The position numbers and the translations under genes are program-made. Shown here one piece after another: positions 36,719-46,782 of a DNA stretch of 64,000 nt. Origin of the DNA: FEN-1297 sp963710735 (GTDB lineage Bacteria; Bacteroidota; Ignavibacteria; Ignavibacteriales; Ignavibacteriaceae); contig CAVQBN010000001.1 in the NCBI GenBank assembly GCA_963710735.1, positions 124,001 through 188,000 on the forward strand. Direction: 5' to 3'. The stretch's first letter is position 1. Each line of letters begins with the position of its first letter. The notes beneath the pieces are model-generated. The model searched no databases. It was not told the origin of the DNA and saw only the letters and a list, made by a program, of their open reading frames with translations.

Positions 36719-36760
36719 AGCCTTGAGATTAACATTTAAATTCTTCTCAAGGCTTTTTTA
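36719..36760 (+). terminator. intrinsic terminator of the beta-barrel gene
   Basis: AGCCTTGAGA (36719-36728) pairs with TCTCAAGGCT (36745-36754) over ten base pairs, followed by a run of six T residues. Confidence 0.9.
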
Positions 36761-36852
36761 TGTTCAGTTAATTAAATTTCAAAGCACTTTTGTTTATAAT
36801 TCATATATAATTAAATTTCTATAATTCTAAATTAAGATTAAATATAAGGGTA

Positions 36853-37965
36853 ATGATGAGTGATAAAAAATCAGCTTCAATTTGGCTCCATCATCTTCAT
36901 GAGGAAGTTGATGCAGCGTTTTTATATCGAATCCTTGCCGGTTTAATTGATGACGAATCAAGAAAAGATATTTATCTAAGACTTGCTAATGTAGAAGATA
37001 AACATATTACTGCCTGGAAGGATTTAATTGAGAAAAATAATATTGCTGTTGGTGAACTCAAACCTTCATTACAAGCTAAAATTTTAGCGTGGTCAGCTAG
37101 GAGATTTGGAACCTGGATGCTCTCCAGAGCTTTAATGAAAGAAGAAGCGACTGAAGTAAAATCGTATCTGGGGCTTTATCAATCAAGCTCAGATGAACCT
37201 ACAAAAAAGATTGCATTAAGACTGGCAAAGGATTCTGCAGAACATGCAAATAGTCTAATGTCGATTAAAGGAAGCAGTGAGGAACCGTGGCATAAGTCAG
37301 AATCAGGTGGTTTATTGCGAAATATTGTTTATGGTTTTAATGATGGGCTAACTGCAAATTTTGGTCTCATCGCCGGTGTAATAGGTGCAAGTGTAGCTCC
37401 GCATATAATTCTTATTTCTGGAATATCCGGTATGATAGCAGATTCACTTTCGATGGGATCTTCCGGTTACTTAGCAGCTGTAAGCGAAAAAGAGGTTTAT
37501 GATCATGAACGTAGAATGGAAAGTGAAGAAATTCTTTTAATGCCTGAACTTGAAACGGAAGAGCTTGCATTAATTTACGAATCGAAAGGAATGAATAGGG
37601 AAAAGGCTGCAGCATTAGCAAAAGAAGTAATGAAAAATCCTGAGCAAGCTTTGGAAGAAAAAGTTCGGGAAGAACTGGGAATTGGAATACAAAACACTAG
37701 TCCTCTAAAAGAAGGCTGGATAACAGGATTGGCTACAGCAATCGGTGCAATTATCCCTGTGTTTCCATTCTTTTTTTGGAGCGGGTCTGTGGCGATATGG
37801 ATATCTTTTATTATCGCAATGTTAACACATTTTGGTGTCGGCGCAGCAAGAAGCTTTTTTACCGGCAGAGGAATTTTTAGAAGCGGTTTGGATATGTTTG
37901 TAGTAGGTTTTGGGATCGCAGCTGTCGGATATTTTATAGGTGAATTAATTGCAAAGCTGCTTTAA
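36853..37965 (+). CDS. ferritin-like domain fused to a VIT1/CCC1-type metal transporter
   Basis: This 370-residue protein (ATG at 36853 or the adjacent 36856). The first ~145 residues form a helical ferritin/rubrerythrin-like domain with diiron-type acids and histidines: HEEVDAA, EDKHITAW, KEEATEV and SAEHAN. The rest is a VIT1/CCC1 transporter with five helices and the signature GFNDGLTANFGLIAG (near 163-177), and a cytoplasmic segment rich in glutamate (about 215-285). The layout recalls MbfA, which exports iron during iron or peroxide stress. Fe2+ or Mn2+ transport across the inner membrane is the likely role. It is a single gene. Confidence 0.85.
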   Translation: MMSDKKSASIWLHHLHEEVDAAFLYRILAGLIDDESRKDIYLRLANVEDKHITAWKDLIEKNNIAVGELKPSLQAKILAWSARRFGTWMLSRALMKEEATEVKSYLGLYQSSSDEPTKKIALRLAKDSAEHANSLMSIKGSSEEPWHKSESGGLLRNIVYGFNDGLTANFGLIAGVIGASVAPHIILISGISGMIADSLSMGSSGYLAAVSEKEVYDHERRMESEEILLMPELETEELALIYESKGMNREKAAALAKEVMKNPEQALEEKVREELGIGIQNTSPLKEGWITGLATAIGAIIPVFPFFFWSGSVAIWISFIIAMLTHFGVGAARSFFTGRGIFRSGLDMFVVGFGIAAVGYFIGELIAKLL

Positions 37966-38078
37966 TATATTTATAAACAATAAGTATTAATTTAAAATTA
38001 AAAAATTCTTTAATTTGGATTAAATATTTTCATAAATCAATAAATAAAAACCTTAATTCTCATTAAAGGGGAGAACTT

Positions 38079-39176
38079 ATGGTTATAAATTTCATAATAC
38101 CTAAATTTTTTAATTATAAAATAATTTTTCCTATTATTATATTTTTGTCCTTTGAGTCAATATCTAAGGCTCAGGAAAATTATTTCTATACTAATAAACC
38201 GTATGGCAGTGAATCTCTTTTTAACCCCATTAGTTTGATGATTAATGGCGGCTACGATGTAAGCCAGCTCCAGTTAGTATCAAACGATATAATACACCAG
38301 CAGTATGGGAAAATGATGAGTGTTGTTTTTAGAAATTTAGGTGATCCGTTTACAAGCATTTCACATTACGGATGGTCAAGATTTTTACGTACGGAATTTC
38401 TTCCTATAAGTTTTACTAAAGAAAATATGCAGTGGATTCCAAATTATCAGCAGCATTTAATAGGAGGTGGGATGTTATTTACAGCAATGAAAGAATGGTA
38501 TCAGCAGCATAATTATCCTTACCCCTGGCTTCTTTCCGCCGTCACTTTAATGACTCATCATTTATTCAATGAGGTTATGGAGTCAGGTCCGAATGAAGGA
38601 TATAGTGTTGATGAAATTTCTGATATATATATTTTTGATTTAGGCGGAATTGTTCTATTTAGTTTTGATTCAATAAACGAATTTTTCAGCAAGAAATTAA
38701 ATCTATCTGATTGGTCATTACAGGCAACAATTACATTACCTAATGGTAGAGTTAATGCCGGGCAATATTTTGCAATGAAATGGAAATTACCTTTTTCAAA
38801 TCGATGGTCATTATTTTACAGATATGGAATGGGTGCGCTATTTGGTTTTTCAGAAAAAATTGATGACACTGATAATTTATCCATGGGAGTAGGTTTTAAA
38901 ACTAAACATCTTGTTGATGTAAGTTCTGAATTTCGCCAAAGAACTATTGAAACCAGCTGGCATGCCGGAGTATTTTATGATCGTAATAATTCGTTATTAG
39001 CATCATTAGTTTTAAGCGGAGTAAAAGAATATTTTTGTTCTGTTGATGTATACCCTGGAATTATTAAAATACATAACTTTTCACCTGGTATATGGGCTGT
39101 TTTCGCCAGAAATGGGAACCTAATGATGGGGTTAACGACAAGATATGTTTTCAGTATTGGTTATGAATTTAAATAA
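38079..39176 (+). CDS. hypothetical secreted, probably outer-membrane protein
   Basis: This 365-residue protein has an N-terminal signal (hydrophobic run to about residue 26, cleavage near SKAQEN). A central region rich in Trp, Tyr and His follows (about 85-170, with HHLFNEVMESGPNEG), then a C-terminal half of alternating strands ending in YVFSIGYEFK, like a beta-barrel closure. I do not recognise a family. The ribosome site AAAGGGGAGAAC includes ten bases (AGGGGAGAAC) exactly complementary to the CU-rich loop of the repeated RNA-like element. It appears monocistronic. Confidence 0.6.
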   Translation: MVINFIIPKFFNYKIIFPIIIFLSFESISKAQENYFYTNKPYGSESLFNPISLMINGGYDVSQLQLVSNDIIHQQYGKMMSVVFRNLGDPFTSISHYGWSRFLRTEFLPISFTKENMQWIPNYQQHLIGGGMLFTAMKEWYQQHNYPYPWLLSAVTLMTHHLFNEVMESGPNEGYSVDEISDIYIFDLGGIVLFSFDSINEFFSKKLNLSDWSLQATITLPNGRVNAGQYFAMKWKLPFSNRWSLFYRYGMGALFGFSEKIDDTDNLSMGVGFKTKHLVDVSSEFRQRTIETSWHAGVFYDRNNSLLASLVLSGVKEYFCSVDVYPGIIKIHNFSPGIWAVFARNGNLMMGLTTRYVFSIGYEFK

Positions 39177-39211
39177 TATTCAATGCTTTTATCAAAATAG
39201 GGAAGGCTAAA

Positions 39212-40165
39212 CTATACAATAAAATGCTGGTGTGTAATATTTATATATAACAAAATTAGCATAGAAGAAATTAAAAGAGACACAATTGCCAGAGTAACTG
39301 GGATATTACCATTAAGAAGTAATCCTATTTTCGATGAACTTGTTTGAGTATACAATAATGAAATTGCTATAAAATTATTTGTAAAATGAGCCGCACTTGA
39401 AGGGAAAATGCTTTTACTTCTATAATAAAAAAAAGAAAATAAAATACCAAGGATGGATAGTGTTATAAGACTTAAAGGCTGCATATGGAACAAACCAAAT
39501 ATGAAACCTGTTAAAATAAAACTTTTGGCGCCCATATTTCTTTCTAATGTTCGTTGAAAATACCCCCTGAAAAAAATTTCTTCACAAATTGCAGGAGTGA
39601 TCGCAACTGCAATAATTAAGAAAATGAATTGACCGCCTGATTTTGCTGCAAAAACCTGTGATCCCAAATCTCTAAATATTTCCGGTACATTTAACGAACG
39701 TACTAATAATTCCGATATATAATAACAAAAAGGAAGAGAAAAAATAGTAATTAACACAGCTAATAATAATTCGTTAAAGGAACATAAACGTAATCTTATA
39801 TATTTTTTAACTTCATTCGTATGCCACTTTTTTACTATCCATAAAGTAGGAAAAAGCATAAAGAAAAATTCGGTTGTGATTAACGAAATTAAAATTGGCG
39901 TTTTTAATTGTACCGTAGCAGCATTTATTTTTTCTATCAGATCGCCATGTAATTGAATAGGGTAGATTATTTTATAAATAGATATTAGTACAAATGTTAA
40001 AATTGACTGAACATTAAAATATAGGGCCCCAATAACAATTAATCCTGTAAATGCGGCTGCAGTAATACTGCGGTTTTTCTTTTCCCATGAACCATTTAAA
40101 TCAATAGAAGATTCTCGAGCCTTTTGATTGTCCACAGAATTATTTTTAATTATGTCATTATTCAA
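39212..40165 (-). CDS. CPBP-family intramembrane metalloprotease
   Basis: This 317-residue protein with about eight membrane helices carries the CAAX-protease/bacteriocin-processing (CPBP, Abi) motifs: CEEIFFRGYFQ (EExxxR, about 200-210), GFIFGLFHMQ with the second-motif histidine, and a final AAHFTNN. Family members cleave within membranes; the substrate is unknown. Its start overlaps the end of the upstream membrane-protein gene by 8 nt, so the two are co-expressed and may act together. Confidence 0.82.
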   Translation of the reverse strand: MNNDIIKNNSVDNQKARESSIDLNGSWEKKNRSITAAAFTGLIVIGALYFNVQSILTFVLISIYKIIYPIQLHGDLIEKINAATVQLKTPILISLITTEFFFMLFPTLWIVKKWHTNEVKKYIRLRLCSFNELLLAVLITIFSLPFCYYISELLVRSLNVPEIFRDLGSQVFAAKSGGQFIFLIIAVAITPAICEEIFFRGYFQRTLERNMGAKSFILTGFIFGLFHMQPLSLITLSILGILFSFFYYRSKSIFPSSAAHFTNNFIAISLLYTQTSSSKIGLLLNGNIPVTLAIVSLLISSMLILLYINITHQHFIV

Positions 40166-41363
40166 AGGAAGGCTCCGGACTTATTACATTGTTGCCATTT
40201 CTATTAATATCTTCCAAATCATTTTTCCTAATTTTTAAATCGAAATAAATTACAATATTTATAAGCGGGACAATTATTGTTTGGAAAAATGTACTAATAA
40301 TAATTACATAACCAAACATAGAAGAATATGATTTCATAAGATTTGAAATTACTTCCGGATCCTTTATTGCTTCATTCCCCCCGACCATCAGTTTAAAGTA
40401 TTGTGATAAATGTCCCCACATTAAAATGAAATATATAGGAGTTGTAATTAGTGATATCGCAAAATTAACAACAATGGAAATTAATATTATTATTCCAAAT
40501 GTTCGCCACCAATATTCTTTAACTAGAAATGAACTTTTTGAGAATGATTCTAAAATTCCAAGATCTTTGTGTACAAGTGCGATCAAAATAAAATACCAGC
40601 GAAAGAATAAATAAATCATAAATAGTACGCCTGCGAATACAAATACACCTCCAAAAAATTTGAGTAGTGCTGAATTGCTCACAGCCGTAATTGCTATTAC
40701 AAGAATTGCAGCTATTACAAAAGCAATGACAACTAAAGTCAATAAAAATATTTGTCCCAAGGCGCGCAAATAAGTCATAGAAAATATTTTTTGGAATATT
40801 TCCCCTAACGATATTTGTGTTTCATCCATTGTGCTGCATCCGATTTTAGTAATCCCAATTATGGCTCCTAAATACCCAAGCGAAAAAATTAAAATAGCCG
40901 AAAAGTAAATGCTCATTCCTGCAAACATATTAGCAAACTCATCGACATTAAAGTTATCTGCTCCGGTTTGCATTGAATTTTTAGTCATTCCTATTATGGT
41001 AGTAAAGAATAATTCAATACCGTAAGCCAGCAAAATTCCGGTTGGGATTAGAAATACAGCAGCTATTACAATATTGCGGGCGAATGTTTTCTTAATAAGT
41101 TCAAACGAAATACTGAATATATCACCTAACATCATAGGTCTTTTTCTATTGAACAGTCCATTAGATGGATTAATGTCTTCATCTGAATTGCCGGATGAAT
41201 TTTGTTTGCTGGACTTATTCTCATCACTTATATTAGAATTGCTGCTTTCGTAGATCTGACCATTTTCCCAGTAATAGCGATGAAGAGAATTGCAGAAGTA
41301 GTGGCCGTTCACAATCACTTCTGTTCCGGAAGGGATTTCTTTATTGCAATATTCGCATTTCAT
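40158..41363 (-). CDS. zinc-ribbon membrane protein
   Basis: This 401-residue protein starts with a small cysteine motif (CEYCNKEIP, then HYFCNSLHRYYW), probably a LIM-like or treble-clef zinc site. A polar serine/asparagine-rich linker (about 35-75) follows, then six or so membrane helices in the style of the glycerophosphodiesterase-membrane/DUF7544 proteins. There is no enzymatic domain. It is followed by an overlapping CPBP protease gene. Its role is unknown; a membrane scaffold or a protease partner is possible. Confidence 0.65.
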   Translation of the reverse strand: MKCEYCNKEIPSGTEVIVNGHYFCNSLHRYYWENGQIYESSNSNISDENKSSKQNSSGNSDEDINPSNGLFNRKRPMMLGDIFSISFELIKKTFARNIVIAAVFLIPTGILLAYGIELFFTTIIGMTKNSMQTGADNFNVDEFANMFAGMSIYFSAILIFSLGYLGAIIGITKIGCSTMDETQISLGEIFQKIFSMTYLRALGQIFLLTLVVIAFVIAAILVIAITAVSNSALLKFFGGVFVFAGVLFMIYLFFRWYFILIALVHKDLGILESFSKSSFLVKEYWWRTFGIIILISIVVNFAISLITTPIYFILMWGHLSQYFKLMVGGNEAIKDPEVISNLMKSYSSMFGYVIIISTFFQTIIVPLINIVIYFDLKIRKNDLEDINRNGNNVISPEPSFE

Positions 41364-41761
41364 AATTGCCCTAAGGATTATTTATGGAATAGGAAGTTAA
41401 ATTCTGCCAATATTATTTTTATTATCGGAAATTTTTTTTATTAATAAATTTTATTGTTCATATTCTGTAAAATATTGATAATTAACTTCATTCGTATAGA
41501 TAAGCAAACCCTCTTACACCCCAAGCAAAACATTTTCATACAATCAAAACGTCTATATTATAAAATTATCATTATTAAATAATATAAAGCAAGAAAATTT
41601 AAAATATTTATTAAAATCCAATTTATAATTATTTGTTTGTATTAGTTAAATCTCTTTTATAATTGATAGGGTGATGAGGTTTTTAGTAATTATTAGCTCT
41701 GATATTTATTCTGGGTTTTTATAAATTTCCGAGTATTATTAAAATCAAAAGGATAATAAAA
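41364..41761. other. divergent intergenic region, nothing specific seen
   Basis: 398 AT-rich bases lie between the divergent zinc-ribbon membrane gene and the YecD-like gene. Promoters for both must lie here. I see no strong TAnnTTTG element, operator palindrome or small gene. Confidence 0.5.
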
Positions 41762-42343
41762 ATGAATGAGCTCTTGAATGTTGATAAGACAAAAACTGCT
41801 TTAGTTGTCATTGATCTTCAAAATGGTATTGTGGGAATTGAAACACAACCGCATGATGCAAAACTTGTAGTCCGTAATGCTTCAGCATTAGCCGATGTTT
41901 TTAGGAAAAATAATATGCCGGTATTTTTAGTTAGAGTAACTCCATCTGTAGATATGAAGGACGCATTAAAACCTATAACAGATGGGAATACTCAATGGGG
42001 AAGTGGTAGGAAACCTGATTGGAATCAAATTGTAAGTGAACTTGGTCCAAAAGAAAATGATTTTGTAATTACTAAAAGGCAATGGGGTGCTTTTTATGGT
42101 ACTGAATTAGATCTTCAATTACGAAGAAGAAATATTAATACAATAGTTTTGTGTGGTATTTCAACAAATATCGGTGTCGAAAGCACTGCACGATTTGCCT
42201 ATGAATATGGATATCAGCAAATTTTTGTTGAAGACGCAATGTCAGCGCGTTCAGAAGAAGAACATCAAAATTCAATAAATATTATATTTCCTCGTATTGG
42301 CAGAGTCAGAAAAACAGAAGACCTGTTGGATGAAATTAAATAG
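41762..42343 (+). CDS. yecD: YecD-like isochorismatase-family hydrolase
   Basis: A 193-residue isochorismatase-fold protein. VVIDLQNG supplies the catalytic aspartate (Asp18), and ITKRQWGAFYGT supplies the lysine (about 105). The position of the cysteine nucleophile of nicotinamidase-type members is glycine in CGISTNIGVEST (about 131-142), as in true isochorismatases and in E. coli YecD, which it resembles closely over this block. It is therefore probably not a Cys-dependent amidase, and its natural substrate is unknown. An AAAGGAT ribosome site precedes the ATG. Single gene. Confidence 0.85.
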   Translation: MNELLNVDKTKTALVVIDLQNGIVGIETQPHDAKLVVRNASALADVFRKNNMPVFLVRVTPSVDMKDALKPITDGNTQWGSGRKPDWNQIVSELGPKENDFVITKRQWGAFYGTELDLQLRRRNINTIVLCGISTNIGVESTARFAYEYGYQQIFVEDAMSARSEEEHQNSINIIFPRIGRVRKTEDLLDEIK

Positions 42344-42390
42344 AATTATTTTTTAATTAAAGATAAATTATTCAATCTTTAATATTTTAA

Positions 42391-45300
42391 TTATTCTGAA
42401 TCAGGTATAGCTTCTCCTTCCTGGATACCGCCGGCTTCCAATTCCTCTAATTTCTTTTTGCCGTATGCAATCTTTGTAATAGTTACAAACAATACTGGGA
42501 CAATAAAAATAGCAAGCATGGTTGCAGCAAGCATACCGCCGATTACAGTCCAGCCTATTGTTTGTCTAGCTTGAGCACCGGCACCAGCAGCAAATGCCAA
42601 AGGTGAAACGCCCAATATAAATGCTAAGGAGGTCATAAGAATAGGACGAAGTCGCAGTTTAACGGCTGCTAAAACTGCTTGAAGAAGAGGCACACCGTGG
42701 TCTACTCGTTCTTTTGCAAATTCAACGATAAGAATAGCATTCTTTGCTGCTAAACCTATAAGTGCAACTAGGCCGATTTGTGCATAAACGTTATCACTTA
42801 AATGAGGCTGTAAGATAAGCGCAACAATTGCACCGAATGCTCCAATGGGGACAGCAAACAGTACTGCAAACGGAACCGACCAGCTTTCGTATAATGCAGA
42901 TAGAAATAAGAATACGAATAAAAGTGACAACCCAAAGATTGCAAACGTGCTGCTTCCCGCGTTAATTTCTTCCCTGGATAGGCCGGAAAATTCATAACCA
43001 TAGCCTGCAGGCAGTATCTGTGCGGCAACTTCTCGCAAAGCTTCAATAGCTTGACCGCTGCTGTAGCCCGGCGCTGCACTTCCATTTATCTCAGTTGCAC
43101 GGAACATGTTGTAATGGGATATTAACTGGGCACTTTCCATAATCTTATAGCTTACTATAGTACTTAAAGGGACCATTTGCCCTGAAGAATTCCTTACATA
43201 ATATTTTGAGAGATCATGTATTGTTGCTCTATAATTCGTATCTGCCTGAGCTATAACATGAAAGTCTCTTCCGTAAATTGTAAAATCATTTACATAGCTG
43301 CTGCCGAGAAATGTCTGAATTGTATTATAAACGTTAGCAATATTAATACCAAGTTTAGCGCATTTATCCCTGTTAACTGTCAGATTATATGCAGGTGTAT
43401 TAGCTGTAAAGAAAGAAAAAACATTTGATAGTTCCGGGCGTCTGTTTGCTGCTGCTATAAACTGATGTACGACATTTGCGAATTGTTGAATGTTATCCGT
43501 ACTTTCCTGCTGCTCCAATTCAAAACTAAATCCCCCGGTACGTCCTAAACCCGGAATTGCCGGAGGAGAAATTACTATAACATTTGCACTTTTTAACGAC
43601 ACAAACTTTCTTCTAAGTGTTGCCATTATTGAATTCAATTGAAGTGCTTTACTTTTTCTTTGATCCCATGGTTTGAGCTGACAAAAAATAGTTCCGCTGT
43701 TTGATTTATTTGAAAACGTTACTACATTTAATCCGTTGATAGCGGCAAAATGACCTATACCGGGTGTGTTTTTCAGGATAGTCATCATTTTTTGTAGTAC
43801 ATTAATAGATCTTGTTGTGGATGCGCCTTCCGGCAATTGGTATGTTATATACAATCTGCCTTCATCTTCACTAGGTATGAAAGCAGTTGGCTTGTGGATA
43901 AACAATCCAATTGTACCTACATAAACAAGAACTAATATTATAAGAAAATATGGTGTTATTTTAATACATTTTCTAACTACTTCAGTATAAGAGCCTGTTG
44001 TTCTTTTAAACCATTCATCAAATTTAAAAAAGAATTTGTTGAGTCCTCTGGAACTTTTGTTCAGCGTAGTCGGCCGCAAAATTAAAGAACATAATGCAGG
44101 AGTTAATGACAATGCAACAAAAGCAGAAATTAGAACTGATACTGCAATAGTTATTGCGAATTGCTGATATAATTTACCAACAATACCCGGAATAAATCCA
44201 ACTGGAATAAATACCGACGCAAGAATTAAAGCGATTGCTACAACAGGTCCGGAAATATCATTCATGGCTCTTTTTGCTGCTTCTTTAGGAGCCAGTTTTT
44301 CATTATCGATATAATGCTGCGCCGCTTCTACCACAATTATTGCATCATCCACCACTATTCCTATCGCCAGTACAAATCCGAACATAGTTAATGTGTTTAT
44401 TGTAAATCCAAGAGGAATAAAAAATGCAAATGTTCCGATGATTGAAACCGGGATAGCCAAAATTGGTATTATGGTTGCGCGCCAATTTTGCAGGAAAAGA
44501 AATACAACAAGCACAACAAGTCCTAGCGCTTCCAGCAAAGTAATTAAAACTTCATTTATAGATTCTCTTACGATTGATACTGCCTCGAAAGGAACTCCAT
44601 AATTAACATCTTCGGGGAAAGAATTTTTTATTCGTTTCATTTCGTTGTAAACTCCATTGGCAACTTCCAAAGCATTGCTGCCTGGTGCCTGGAATACTAA
44701 TAGAAAAGATGATCTTTCTCCGTCGATATATGAATTGCTAGCGTATCCTGTTTTACCGAGCTGTATTTTTGCTACATCTTTTAAATATACTGCAGAACCG
44801 TTACTAGGATTTACTTTAACAATTATATTTCCAAATTGTTTTACAGAGCTTAATCTGCTGTTGGTAAATACTGTATATTCAAAAGTCTGATTGCTGTTTT
44901 GAGGCGGAGCTCCAACAGTGCCTGCAGCAATTTGAAGATTTTGCTGGGAAATAGCGTTAGTTACATCTGAAGCAGTTAAGCCTAACTGAGCTAGTTTATT
45001 TGGGTCGAGCCAAATGCGCATACTAAAATCATCAGCTCTTACGAAAATATCGCCCACTCCTTGTACGCGTAATAAAGCATCCTTCACAAATATATTTGTA
45101 TAGTTATCAAGAAAAGAAATATTATGTGTATGGTGCGGAGAATAAATTGCAACGATCATTAATATACTTGATGTTCGCTTTCTAGTTGTAACTCCAAGCC
45201 TTTTTACAATGTCCGGTAATTGAGGTGTAGCAATACCAACACGATTTTGAATATCCATAGTGGCTATATCAGGATTTGTCCCCGTTTTTAGTACAACACT

Positions 45301-45573
45301 TATGGAAGATCTACCATCTCCTGTACTGTTGCTAGTCATGTAATCCATTCCCGGAGTACCGTTAACCTGCGTTTCTATAGGAGTAGTAACTGTTTGTTCT
45401 ACAGTTGTTGCGTCAGCTCCTGTAAATGCTGCAGATATAGAAACTGTTGGCGGAGTAATATCCGGGTATTGACTAATTGGTAAATTGAAAATAGAAAGCA
45501 GGCCGATTAGTATAATTACGATTGACACTACTATAGCAGTAACCGGTCTTTTAATAAATGTATTAGCAATCAT
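42391..45573 (-). CDS. RND-family multidrug efflux transporter (AcrB/MexB type)
   Basis: This 1060-residue inner-membrane pump is of the HAE1 class. It has twelve membrane helices, two large periplasmic loops, the proton-relay aspartates Asp409-Asp410 in GIVVDDAIIVVEA, and Lys944 in GLAAKNAILIVEF. The start MIANTFIKRPVTA is typical. It is the last gene of a TolC/AcrA/AcrB-type operon and exports hydrophobic compounds or detergents using the proton gradient. No regulator is adjacent. Confidence 0.95.
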   Translation of the reverse strand: MIANTFIKRPVTAIVVSIVIILIGLLSIFNLPISQYPDITPPTVSISAAFTGADATTVEQTVTTPIETQVNGTPGMDYMTSNSTGDGRSSISVVLKTGTNPDIATMDIQNRVGIATPQLPDIVKRLGVTTRKRTSSILMIVAIYSPHHTHNISFLDNYTNIFVKDALLRVQGVGDIFVRADDFSMRIWLDPNKLAQLGLTASDVTNAISQQNLQIAAGTVGAPPQNSNQTFEYTVFTNSRLSSVKQFGNIIVKVNPSNGSAVYLKDVAKIQLGKTGYASNSYIDGERSSFLLVFQAPGSNALEVANGVYNEMKRIKNSFPEDVNYGVPFEAVSIVRESINEVLITLLEALGLVVLVVFLFLQNWRATIIPILAIPVSIIGTFAFFIPLGFTINTLTMFGFVLAIGIVVDDAIIVVEAAQHYIDNEKLAPKEAAKRAMNDISGPVVAIALILASVFIPVGFIPGIVGKLYQQFAITIAVSVLISAFVALSLTPALCSLILRPTTLNKSSRGLNKFFFKFDEWFKRTTGSYTEVVRKCIKITPYFLIILVLVYVGTIGLFIHKPTAFIPSEDEGRLYITYQLPEGASTTRSINVLQKMMTILKNTPGIGHFAAINGLNVVTFSNKSNSGTIFCQLKPWDQRKSKALQLNSIMATLRRKFVSLKSANVIVISPPAIPGLGRTGGFSFELEQQESTDNIQQFANVVHQFIAAANRRPELSNVFSFFTANTPAYNLTVNRDKCAKLGINIANVYNTIQTFLGSSYVNDFTIYGRDFHVIAQADTNYRATIHDLSKYYVRNSSGQMVPLSTIVSYKIMESAQLISHYNMFRATEINGSAAPGYSSGQAIEALREVAAQILPAGYGYEFSGLSREEINAGSSTFAIFGLSLLFVFLFLSALYESWSVPFAVLFAVPIGAFGAIVALILQPHLSDNVYAQIGLVALIGLAAKNAILIVEFAKERVDHGVPLLQAVLAAVKLRLRPILMTSLAFILGVSPLAFAAGAGAQARQTIGWTVIGGMLAATMLAIFIVPVLFVTITKIAYGKKKLEELEAGGIQEGEAIPDSE

Positions 45574-45610
45574 TTCTTATCCTGTTAGAGTATTATTCAA
45601 CATCTGCAGT

Positions 45611-46696
45611 TTATTTAGAAGGTCTTTTACCCTCTGAGCTGAGCATAATTGGAGAATTATCCCTTAATTTCTGCATACCTTGTGTAACAATTTGTTCACC
45701 AGGTTTAAGTCCTGCTTTTACTATAACCATATCATTGTTTATAGTTCTGCCGATGTCGATTCTTTTCTGTTCAACTTTTTCCCCGTTTATTACAAACACA
45801 AAGTATTCTCCCATCTGAACAACTACAGCCTTATAAGGTATAACTATGCTTTTAGAGGTATTATTATTTAATAGTCGTACATTACAAGTAAGTCCGGGCC
45901 TAAGTAAATTTTTTGTATTTTGAAAAACTAACCTAGCAGTAATTGTACCTGTTTGTGGGTCAACAGCGCGATCCAATAAAATAAGATGGCCGGGATAGGG
46001 ATAAATGGTCTGATCGGGAAGTATAATTGTAAAAGTAGAATCTTTAGGACCAGTTCTTTTATGAAGTAATTCTGTAAATCGATCTATTTCCTTTTCATCC
46101 ACCTGAAAATCAACGGCCATTGGATTATCAGATGAAAGTGTATTCATTAATGTTTGCCCGGCAGTTACTGCAGATCCTAATTTTACTTGAGAAATACCAA
46201 TAGTACCGCTAAAAGGAGCATAGATAACTGAATTCCTTAGATTAGTTTCTACAGCATTTAAATTACTTTCGGCAGCTTTCAAATCTTCAAAAGAATGTTC
46301 CAATGTTTGTGCCGCAATTGCATTGTTTTTTGACAGTTCATTGTATCTGTTATAATCTTGTCGTGCCTTAGCCAGATTTGCTTTTGCAATATCATAAGCT
46401 GCTTGATATTGCTGCTGGTCAATTGTATATAATTTCATCCCTTTAGTTACGTGCTGACCATCCTGAAAAGAAATATCTGTTAAATATCCGGAAACTTCAG
46501 GCCTTATTTCAATTTGATTTAATGCAGTTACTGTTGCCGGATAATTTATGTAGTAAGATGCATTTTCTGTTTCTACTGTATAAGCAGTAACTGCAGTTGG
46601 TGGAAATTGGAAAGTCCCTGCTTTTTTGCCGCCGCACGAAGAAAGGAAAGCTGTTATCAAAATTGAAATGCCTAATAAATAAATTTTATTTTTCAT
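45611..46696 (-). CDS. RND efflux periplasmic adaptor (AcrA type), lipoprotein
   Basis: This 361-residue membrane fusion protein has an N-terminal lipoprotein signal with LSSC followed by GGKK (Cys21). Barrel-sandwich halves carry RPEVSGYL (near 67) and APFSGTIG (near 160), flanking an alpha-helical hairpin, then beta-barrel and membrane-proximal domains. It links the RND pump encoded 37 nt downstream to the outer-membrane channel encoded upstream. Length is normal. Confidence 0.93.
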   Translation of the reverse strand: MKNKIYLLGISILITAFLSSCGGKKAGTFQFPPTAVTAYTVETENASYYINYPATVTALNQIEIRPEVSGYLTDISFQDGQHVTKGMKLYTIDQQQYQAAYDIAKANLAKARQDYNRYNELSKNNAIAAQTLEHSFEDLKAAESNLNAVETNLRNSVIYAPFSGTIGISQVKLGSAVTAGQTLMNTLSSDNPMAVDFQVDEKEIDRFTELLHKRTGPKDSTFTIILPDQTIYPYPGHLILLDRAVDPQTGTITARLVFQNTKNLLRPGLTCNVRLLNNNTSKSIVIPYKAVVVQMGEYFVFVINGEKVEQKRIDIGRTINNDMVIVKAGLKPGEQIVTQGMQKLRDNSPIMLSSEGKRPSK

Positions 46697-46782
46697 TGGT
46701 ATTTATTATTTATAGTTAAAATGTTGATTATACTTTTACAAATTCAAAATTCATTTTGTAAAAAACTTATTATTTAAGAAAC

